Part shown: positions 57,983-64,000 of the stretch, in pieces
Position numbering within the stretch: position 1 is the first letter of the stretch
Layout of the letters: the number at the start of each line of letters is the position of its first letter
Assembly: GCA_904420085.1 (NCBI GenBank)
Contig: CAJFUA010000002.1
Coordinates: 1 to 64,000 of the forward strand
Source of the DNA: an uncultured Eubacterium sp.
GTDB taxonomy: Bacteria > Bacillota > Clostridia > Lachnospirales > Lachnospiraceae
Direction of reading: 5' to 3'
DNA length: 64,000 nt
Notes under the pieces: model-generated
Databases searched by the model: none
What the model was told of the DNA's origin: nothing
What the model saw: only the letters and a program-made list of their open reading frames with translations
Program-made: the position numbers and the translations under genes

Positions 57983-58168
57983 ATTGATACCATCCTTTCT
58001 GAATGTTCTATAGATTATTTACCATAATCACATAATATTCGTTTTTATTCAAACTGCATTTTATAACCTGTGTAATATTTTTCTACATTTTTACATTTTT
58101 GTAAATATTTCTTCTACTATACCACATTTTCCCTCTTTTATGTGAAGGAATTAAAATCGTATTATTAC

Positions 58169-58196
58169 ATTCTATTATTTTTTCTCACAAAGTCAA
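58169..58196 (-). promoter_or_regulatory. Predicted promoter of the V-ATPase operon
   Basis: TTGACT, 16 bases, TAGAAT on the minus strand, about 190 bases before the first gene. The 334-base gap here otherwise has AT-rich sequence and the terminator at 58297-58323. Confidence 0.65.
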
Positions 58197-58296
58197 TAAT
58201 ATTCCTTTGCAAAACACTTTTCTATATAATAAAAATTTTCAAAATTTTCATACAAGTTTACATAGGTTCATTTTTCGTTTGCTGAAAAGTATATGC

Positions 58297-58323
58297 AAAA
58301 AAGACCAGTATCCCTACTAGTCT
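58297..58323 (-). terminator. Terminator overlapping the metallophosphoesterase stop codon
   Basis: Stem AGACTAGT / ACTGGTCT (one G-T pair), 6-base loop, followed by TTTTTT on the minus strand. The stem includes the TAG stop at 58317-58319. Confidence 0.85.
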
Positions 58324-59438
58324 TCTTCATGAATATCTATAACGACATACTCTGACTTGCAGCCGGTTTTAAACTTGAAAGCCCAGTCAGAGATGCCGGA
58401 AGTGACAATAAAGTTTGTCCTGTCTCTCTTTTCATATCCGTAGGATTTGGCATTTTCTCCGGTCCATTCTCCCACATCGTTAATCGGAATAAACTGTCCA
58501 CCATGAGTATGACCGGACAGCACCATGTCTACCTGTGCCTTCTCCTCTCCATCATAATCATAAGGCTGATGATCCATGACAATGGAAAACTTAGATGCGT
58601 CCAAATCTTTGACCAGAGACTCCATATCTGCTCTCTGACTGCCCTGTTGTTCTTCCGAGCGGTCTTTTCTTCCAATAATATAAAATCTGCTATCAATCAA
58701 AACATTTTCATCCTGTAACACAGTGACATGATTTTTCTCCAGTTCTGCAATCAATTCTTCACTGTCATAGCCACGGCGGGAGGCTTCATAATATCCTTTA
58801 TCATGATTTCCAAAAGCATAGTAAGCCCCATACTTTGTTTTTAACTGTCCCATGGCTTTGCAGGACTTTATCATATCATCTCTTTGCGTATCATCATCTA
58901 CAAAATCTCCTGCAATCAGAACCACGTCCGGGTTTTCAGCATTCATTCTGTCAATGTACTGCTCCCAGTCGTCACCGTCAAAGGTGGTTCCCACATGAGA
59001 ATCGGAAAATAAAACAAGCCGCACCTTTCCTATATCTTTATCTGTGGCAATCTGATATTCCGTCCGCCACACGTTATTTGCAAGATACCAGCCGATACAT
59101 AAATAAATCGCGGTAAATATCATCGCCAGAACACCGGCATAACTTTTTGGAAACTCTTTTTTTGTTATCCTTCGAAAAATATATGCCCCAAAATCGCAAA
59201 GAAGCCAGAACACCACCAGATGCAGTAACACAATTACGGCGTTCATAAAATTCATGGTTATCCAAAACACCGCAATCAGAAGTGCCACCAAAGCCAAACT
59301 GACAGTTCTTTCCAGCCACTTTTTTCCTTTTGCAAATCGTTTTACAACTTGAAACTTTCTAAATCTATTGGACAGATATATAATAGCGGCTGCAAAAACT
59401 ATCAACAATGCAGCCATGATAAAAATCCATAATATCAC
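58317..59438 (-). CDS. Membrane-anchored metallophosphoesterase (YkuE-like)
   Basis: 373 residues from the GTG at 59438 (AGGAG 8 bases away; a TTG six bases earlier is too close). About four N-terminal membrane segments (to ~125), then a calcineurin-like domain with metal motifs FSDSHVG, AGDFVDDD, GNHDKGYY and SGHTHGGQF. Related proteins act on UDP-diacylglucosamine or lipid headgroups; the substrate here is unknown. 15 bases after the DegV gene. Confidence 0.88.
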   Translation of the reverse strand: MILWIFIMAALLIVFAAAIIYLSNRFRKFQVVKRFAKGKKWLERTVSLALVALLIAVFWITMNFMNAVIVLLHLVVFWLLCDFGAYIFRRITKKEFPKSYAGVLAMIFTAIYLCIGWYLANNVWRTEYQIATDKDIGKVRLVLFSDSHVGTTFDGDDWEQYIDRMNAENPDVVLIAGDFVDDDTQRDDMIKSCKAMGQLKTKYGAYYAFGNHDKGYYEASRRGYDSEELIAELEKNHVTVLQDENVLIDSRFYIIGRKDRSEEQQGSQRADMESLVKDLDASKFSIVMDHQPYDYDGEEKAQVDMVLSGHTHGGQFIPINDVGEWTGENAKSYGYEKRDRTNFIVTSGISDWAFKFKTGCKSEYVVIDIHEED

Positions 59439-59453
59439 TGACAATACTCCTGA

Positions 59454-60299
59454 CTATTTCACTTCAAAAGCTATAATCAGTCCTTTTTCTTCCGCATAAT
59501 AACTGCATAATCCTCCGGTCAGCATAACTTCTATTTCTGCTTCCGGGTACTTTGCTTTTATCATTTCCGAAACATATTTTACTCTTTCTTCATTAAAGCA
59601 GTGGCTGATAATAACTTTTCCCCCATTATAGCCGCTGGAAAACATATCTTCAACCGTCTTTTTATAAATCATGTCTTTTCCGCGCAATTTCCTCAACAGC
59701 TCAATCGTTCCTTCACTGCTTGCCTGACCTAAGATTTTGATACCTAAAATCCCCGCCAGTTTTCCGGCAAGAGCGCTGACCCTGCCGTTTTTAATCAGAT
59801 TATCCATCGATTCAAGAATGAAATATGTTTTTACTGTCTCACAGTATTTTGTAATATGGTCTACGATTTCCTGAAAATTCATTCCCTTACCGATATATTC
59901 CTGCAGTTTTCTTACGATAATGGTCGTTCCTGCACCTGCTGACTTTGAATCAATCACATGAATTTTTTTATTAGGGTCTTCCTCCAACGCCATATCCCTT
60001 CCTATCATAGCGCTGTTATATGTTCCTGATAACTGACTGGTAATGGTTACCGCAAAAATTTCGTCTGCGTTTTTGTATGCATTGTACCATTCTTCCGGGC
60101 TTGGTGCCGAGCTGCCGGTTGCTTCTGAACAGGCGCTCATCTCCTTCATAAATGCGGCAATGTCCAAATCGAAATCATCAATATATTCTTTTTCTCCCAC
60201 TCTCAGCCGCAAAGGCACCCTTGCCATAAATGTATCGTTTTGAAAATTATTATCAATATACAAATCACAACTGGAATCTACGATAATTGCGTATTTCAT
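59454..60299 (-). CDS. DegV family fatty-acid-binding protein
   Basis: 281 residues, EDD fold. N-terminal IVDSSCDLY, TGSSAPSPEEWYNAY and SQLSGTYNSAMIGRDMAL (with the head-group serines) are typical, as is NGRVSALAGKLAGILGIKIL. DegV/FakB-type proteins bind a fatty acid and present it to a kinase; no FakA lies near. AGGAGG precedes the ATG. Confidence 0.92.
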   Translation of the reverse strand: MKYAIIVDSSCDLYIDNNFQNDTFMARVPLRLRVGEKEYIDDFDLDIAAFMKEMSACSEATGSSAPSPEEWYNAYKNADEIFAVTITSQLSGTYNSAMIGRDMALEEDPNKKIHVIDSKSAGAGTTIIVRKLQEYIGKGMNFQEIVDHITKYCETVKTYFILESMDNLIKNGRVSALAGKLAGILGIKILGQASSEGTIELLRKLRGKDMIYKKTVEDMFSSGYNGGKVIISHCFNEERVKYVSEMIKAKYPEAEIEVMLTGGLCSYYAEEKGLIIAFEVK

Positions 60300-60393
60300 G
60301 CTACCTCCTCACAAACCTCCGACAATATCATTATACCCGCTTCTGTTTCTCTTTTTTCCTGTTTATATGTAGTTTTTATTACTACATACTATT

Positions 60394-60422
60394 GTATCAC
60401 TTACTTTATTATGCTACAATTT
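60394..60422 (+). promoter_or_regulatory. Predicted promoter of the TetR gene
   Basis: TTGTAT, 17 bases, TACAAT on the plus strand, 41 bases before the ATG and within the divergent region shared with degV. Confidence 0.5.
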
Positions 60423-60462
60423 ACAGAAACAGCACATATGTAAACTTTTGAGAGGATTTGAA

Positions 60463-60999
60463 ATGCAGAAATTTTCTATCAGCAACTTTACGAAAAGAAA
60501 TAAATTTACCCGCATGTGCATCGGTGAAGCTACGGTTAATCTTATGAAAGAAAAAACCTTTGATAAAATCAAGATATTAGATATTGTCAGAAAAGCCGGT
60601 GTATCCCGCATGACTTTCTACAAATACTATCATTCGAAAGAAGGGGTTTTGGAAGGATATTTACAGGAGATTATTGCAGGCTATGTGGAGGAATGCGGGG
60701 AAGATTTTTCAAAAGATTATCCTACGTTTCAAAGCACCTATACGGCACTAAATTATTTCGACAGATATGCAGACTTTTTTCTCTGTATTGTCCGCGCCGG
60801 ACTTTACAGCCTTCTTATCAATGCCGTAAATTCTTATATGGAAGAAACAATCATCCCACGGTATGAAGCTTCTCCTTACACAATATACTATTACGCCGGT
60901 GCATTGCTCAATATTTTTATCAAATGGGAAGAGTCCGGAAAGAAAGAAGATGCCCGGACGATTGCTGAGAATATTTCTAAACTAAAAGTAACTGAATAG
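60463..60999 (+). CDS. TetR/AcrR family transcriptional regulator
   Basis: 178 residues from the ATG at 60463 (GAGAGG 8 bases away). The N-terminal helix-turn-helix is at about 20-65 (IKILDIVRKAGVSRMTFYKY), then a helical ligand domain. It is the only plus-strand gene I accept in the window and is divergent from degV, so control of degV or of itself is possible. Confidence 0.9.
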   Translation: MQKFSISNFTKRNKFTRMCIGEATVNLMKEKTFDKIKILDIVRKAGVSRMTFYKYYHSKEGVLEGYLQEIIAGYVEECGEDFSKDYPTFQSTYTALNYFDRYADFFLCIVRAGLYSLLINAVNSYMEETIIPRYEASPYTIYYYAGALLNIFIKWEESGKKEDARTIAENISKLKVTE

Positions 61000-61030
61000 A
61001 TGTACTTTGACACACGATTGGTTTATCACG

Positions 61031-61060
61031 AAAAAAAGAACCAGTCTTTCGACTGATTCT
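61031..61060 (-). terminator. Terminator after tRNA-Trp
   Basis: 10-bp stem AGAATCAGTC / GACTGGTTCT with GAAA loop, then TTTTTTT on the minus strand, ending 5 bases after the tRNA. Confidence 0.9.
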
Positions 61061-61065
61061 TCTAG

Positions 61066-61136
61066 CAGGGGCACTAGGAATCGAACCCAGCTCTGGAGTT
61101 TTGGAGACTCTTATTCTACCGATGAACTATGCCCCT
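61066..61136 (-). tRNA. tRNA-Trp (CCA anticodon)
   Basis: 71 bases that fold as a cloverleaf: perfect 7-bp acceptor stem (AGGGGCA with TGCCCCT), D-stem GTTC/GAAT, anticodon loop CTCCAAA giving anticodon CCA, and a 5-bp T-stem (CTGGG/CCTAG) with loop TTCGATT. The top anticodon-stem pair is a mismatch (A-C). The 3' CCA is not encoded. Confidence 0.95.
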
Positions 61137-61224
61137 ATCTGCAATTTTGCACAAAGATATTTATACCATAAACCCTAAATGTTGTCAATAAAATACTTTC
61201 TATATTTCATCTCAACAATGTTCT

Positions 61225-62580
61225 CTATATTTCATCTCCCGCCTGTTTGATATTCCTTACTCCAATCAACTGTATTCCTTCTACTTTTTTCAACGACTTA
61301 ACAGACACTTCCGGAAGAATGCACTTTTTAAATCCCAGTTTTTTTGCTTCCAACACTCTCTGCTCTGCCTGAGAGACGGCACGGACCTCTCCTGCCAGTC
61401 CTACTTCGCCAAAAACAAGGGTGTCGGAATCGATTGGTCTGTTTTTATAACTGCTAATCAATGCCAGTATCAAGGCCAGATCCATTGCCGGCTCATTGAT
61501 TTTCATTCCACCTGCCACGTTCACATAGGCATCATAATCTCCCATTTGTATCCCGATACGCTTTTCAATGACAGCCATCAGCAGATTGACTCTGTTATAA
61601 TCTGTTCCTACTGCCGTCCGGCGGGGCATACCAAAGGCGGTATGATTAATCAATGCCTGAATTTCCACGAGGAGCGGTCTGGTTCCTTCCATGAGACAGG
61701 CCACCACCGAACCGGAAGCGTCCGTCGGTCTTCCTTCCAACATAAACTCAGAAGGATTTAATACCTGATGCAATCCATCCTCTCTCATCTCGAAAACACC
61801 GATTTCATTGGTCGATCCGAACCGGTTTTTTACGCCGCGGAGAATCCGATAAGAAGCATGTCTGTCTCCCTCAAAATACAAAACGGTATCAACCATATGC
61901 TCCAGCACACGGGGACCTGCAACCACGCCCTCTTTTGTCACATGACCTACAATAAATATAGGAATGGTATTTCCCTTTGCCATCTGCATTAACGTGTTGG
62001 TCGATTCTCTTACCTGACTGACACTGCCCGGCGCCGAACTGATATCTTCTCTGAAAATCGTCTGTATGGAATCAATCACAACCACATCCGGTTTTGATTC
62101 TGTCACAACCGCTTCAATGGCATCCAAACTGGTCTCCGCCAACAGACTTAAACGGTCACAAAACTGTCCCATCCGATTGGCTCGGAGTTTTATCTGTTTT
62201 AATGACTCCTCTCCTGAAATATATAAAATTTTCTTTCCATTATCTGACATATTCCGGCAGACCTGAAGAAGCAGGGTAGACTTGCCGATACCCGGGTCTC
62301 CTCCTACCAAAACCAGTCCTCCCGGAACCACGCCGCCGCCAAGCACCCTGTCCAGTTCGCTGAAGCCGGTACTGACTCTTTCCTCATCATTGGCTGTCAC
62401 TTCGTTAATTGTGACCGGACTGCTGTTTAACAGACTCCGCCTTGATACTTTATTTTTTGGTCCTACGGGTTCCTCCACGAAGGTTCCCACTTCCCTGCAG
62501 CCGGGGCACTGTCCCAGCCATTTTGATGATTCATATCCGCACTCTTTACAAAAGAATACTGTCTTATCTGATTTTGCCAT
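61225..62580 (-). CDS. radA: DNA repair protein RadA
   Basis: 451 residues: N-terminal zinc finger CKECGYESSKWLGQCPGC (11-28), RecA-like ATPase with Walker A GDPGIGKST and KNRFG motif (GVKNRFGSTNE), and C-terminal Lon-like domain. It promotes branch migration in recombination and repair. It lies in the order clpC, small protein, radA, close to the clpC-radA linkage known from Firmicutes. Confidence 0.98.
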   Translation of the reverse strand: MAKSDKTVFFCKECGYESSKWLGQCPGCREVGTFVEEPVGPKNKVSRRSLLNSSPVTINEVTANDEERVSTGFSELDRVLGGGVVPGGLVLVGGDPGIGKSTLLLQVCRNMSDNGKKILYISGEESLKQIKLRANRMGQFCDRLSLLAETSLDAIEAVVTESKPDVVVIDSIQTIFREDISSAPGSVSQVRESTNTLMQMAKGNTIPIFIVGHVTKEGVVAGPRVLEHMVDTVLYFEGDRHASYRILRGVKNRFGSTNEIGVFEMREDGLHQVLNPSEFMLEGRPTDASGSVVACLMEGTRPLLVEIQALINHTAFGMPRRTAVGTDYNRVNLLMAVIEKRIGIQMGDYDAYVNVAGGMKINEPAMDLALILALISSYKNRPIDSDTLVFGEVGLAGEVRAVSQAEQRVLEAKKLGFKKCILPEVSVKSLKKVEGIQLIGVRNIKQAGDEI

Positions 62581-62644
62581 AGTTCCACGCTTTCTGTCTG
62601 ATGATTCTTATTTTTATAAATGATTCATTTCCTGTCAACGAAAT

Positions 62645-62692
62645 AAAGGTCCTGTTTTCAATGCTTTTTTGCATCGACAAATCGGGACCTTT
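62645..62692 (-). terminator. Terminator after the 137-residue protein gene
   Basis: Stem AAAGGTCC / GGACCTTT, plus an inner small hairpin GATGC-GCAT; the T-tract ATTTC is weak. Confidence 0.65.
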
Positions 62693-62709
62693 CTTTTACG
62701 GTTTATTTT

Positions 62710-63123
62710 CTATGCGGCGATAACTTTTACCATCGTTAAAGCACCCGGCTGAAGTTCTACATCCAATGTAAGTTTTCCACCAATATCCGTCTTGGAGACG
62801 CCAAGTTCTTTTTCCTCAACAAAAACTTTGTATTCTTTGTTTGACTCCAGTTCTAATGTAATCTGGGTCTGACCCTTTCCGTCTACAAAAAAGCTGACTT
62901 CTTCTCCCGTTTCTTTGAATACGTTCACTGCCGTTCCCGGAATTGATTCATAAACGAAAGTTCCGTTTCTCTCCAGTTTTGTAATTTCACTCCATGTTTT
63001 TACCTTGTACATATCACCTGAAACTTCAAAGTCTGAAAGTTTCTTTTTCTCCCCCAGCTCATAATTTCCAAAACTGATTGTACCGTTACTTTCTTTTTTG
63101 ATTAATTCCTTAATGATTGCCAT
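62710..63123 (-). CDS. Small conserved protein of unknown function
   Basis: 137 residues, beta-rich, no signal peptide, with a strong ribosome site (AGGAGGAG). It begins MAIIKELIKKESNGTISFGN and has NYELGEKKKLSDFEVSGDMY and FVYESIPGTAVNVF segments. I recall close relatives in many Lachnospiraceae, some labelled endosialidase in databases without evidence. It is placed between clpC and radA; function unknown. Confidence 0.85.
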   Translation of the reverse strand: MAIIKELIKKESNGTISFGNYELGEKKKLSDFEVSGDMYKVKTWSEITKLERNGTFVYESIPGTAVNVFKETGEEVSFFVDGKGQTQITLELESNKEYKVFVEEKELGVSKTDIGGKLTLDVELQPGALTMVKVIAA

Positions 63124-63187
63124 TTTCTCCTCCTGTTTTGTTTCGCTGAAAGCGACTTTATCTTACAAATTATTCTAACACATTATC

Positions 63188-64000
63188 TTACATTTTTGCA
63201 CTACTTTTCACTGCAAAAGTGACTTTTCCGTTCTTATAACCCACACTGACCTGCTGCCCCTGACAGACATTTCCTGCCAGCAGTTCTTCCGCAAGTTCAT
63301 CCTCCACCTTATTCTGTATCATTCTTCTAAGAGGTCTTGCGCCAAACTTTTTATCGTAACTCTCTTTGGCAAGATAATTTTTTAATCCCTGAGTGAAGGT
63401 AAGACGGATATCCAACTGCTCTTTTACCTGTTTTGCCAGTCCTTTCAGCATCAGTCCCACAATGCTCTTAACTTCCTGTTCCGTCAATGCATGGAATACG
63501 ATAATATCGTCAATTCGATTGATAAACTCCGGTTTAAACATCTGTTTTACTTCTTCCATAACGCCGGCTTTCATTTTCTCATAATCCTGCTTTTCCGTGT
63601 CACCCTGGCTGAATCCAAGATGTTTCGGGTCTACAATTCTGTTGGCTCCCGCATTGCTGGTCATAATGATAATGGTATTTTTAAAACTGATTTTTCTTCC
63701 TTTTGAGTCCGTAATATGTCCGTCATCCAACACCTGAAGCAGAATATTGAACACATCCGGGTGGGCTTTTTCAATCTCGTCAAACAACACTACGGAATAG
63801 GGATTCTGACGCACTTTATCACTGAGCTGTCCGCCTTCCTCAAAACCTACATATCCCGGTGGCGAGCCAATCAGTTTCGACACACTGTGCTTTTCCATAT
63901 ATTCGGACATGTCTACCCGGATCATCGAATCCTCTGAACCAAAGACTGCTTCCGCCAGTGTTTTTGACAGTTCCGTCTTTCCTACGCCCGTAGGTCCCAG
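63188..64000 (-). CDS. clpC: ClpC-type AAA+ ATPase, C-terminal part (5' end outside window)
   Basis: 271 codons of the second AAA+ module and C-terminal D2-small domain. GPTGVGKTELS (Walker A) lies at the window edge; VVLFDEIEKAHPDVFN (Walker B) and TSNAGANRIVD, FINRIDDIIVFH and GARPLRRMIQNKVED follow. ClpC unfolds substrates for ClpP. ClpB is an alternative, but the position before radA fits ClpC. Confidence 0.9.
   Translation of the reverse strand: MGPTGVGKTELSKTLAEAVFGSEDSMIRVDMSEYMEKHSVSKLIGSPPGYVGFEEGGQLSDKVRQNPYSVVLFDEIEKAHPDVFNILLQVLDDGHITDSKGRKISFKNTIIIMTSNAGANRIVDPKHLGFSQGDTEKQDYEKMKAGVMEEVKQMFKPEFINRIDDIIVFHALTEQEVKSIVGLMLKGLAKQVKEQLDIRLTFTQGLKNYLAKESYDKKFGARPLRRMIQNKVEDELAEELLAGNVCQGQQVSVGYKNGKVTFAVKSSAKM

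Noticed and set aside
62710-63123. Endosialidase function
   Set aside because: The label I recall from databases has no support; the protein is far too short and has no catalytic motif.

Overview
The window comes from a low-GC, endospore-forming Gram-positive bacterium of the Clostridia, most likely a gut Lachnospiraceae. Pointers are a SpoIIID sporulation regulator next to an MreB-family gene, a complete V-type (A/V) ATPase operon, a glycine riboswitch on an AGCS symporter, strong AGGAGG ribosome sites and very large secreted Ig/CBM-type proteins. The genus cannot be fixed from sequence alone. Almost every gene is on the minus strand, so the gene order below is given in transcription order (high to low coordinate). 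The only convincing plus-strand gene is a TetR regulator at 60.5 kb.

Region 13.8-0 kb is the most unusual part. It holds cysD and a cysN-cysC fusion (sulfate to APS to PAPS), a cytoplasmic-looking arylsulfotransferase (ASST) with all its catalytic residues, a Tau/Ssu-type ABC importer and an SLC13/DASS anion symporter. The last leads directly into a dlt-like set: SGNH protein, MBOAT acyltransferase, acyl carrier protein and AMP-forming ligase. No APS/PAPS reductase or sulfite reductase is present. The locus therefore looks like sulfate activation for sulfation, coupled to surface acylation, rather than cysteine synthesis. The SGNH protein carries a C-terminal domain resembling ILEI/FAM3 with its two halves in swapped order.

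Region 15.8-13.9 kb has a LytTR response regulator, an XRE regulator and a second, chimeric and broken XRE copy; the promoter region is duplicated along with the genes. Region 26.4-15.8 kb is housekeeping: glycine-riboswitch-controlled AGCS symporter, rpmG-secE-nusG-rplK-rplA-rplJ-rplL with an L10 leader, recD2-comF, and spoIIID-mbl with a dense set of hairpins between them. Region 37.6-26.3 kb mixes an Rpn-family nuclease, aminopeptidase P, a DMT transporter overlapping a free-standing KdpD N-terminal domain, a WYL regulator, greA, citrate synthase, a lipid kinase, proB, a YitT protein and a small Cys-containing protein.

Region 49.1-37.7 kb is a cell-surface/secreted island: D-lactate dehydrogenase, a GH16 glucanase, a membrane-anchored TPR protein, a transglutaminase-like protein, and two copies of a cassette made of a ~800-residue secreted modular protein plus a 46-residue peptide. 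Region 58.0-49.1 kb is the V-ATPase operon (H/G, I, K, E, C, F, A, B, D); its K subunit shows a Na+-type ligand pattern. Region 64-58.3 kb holds a metallophosphoesterase, a DegV protein, the TetR gene, tRNA-Trp, radA, a small conserved protein and the C-terminal half of a ClpC-type ATPase cut by the window edge.
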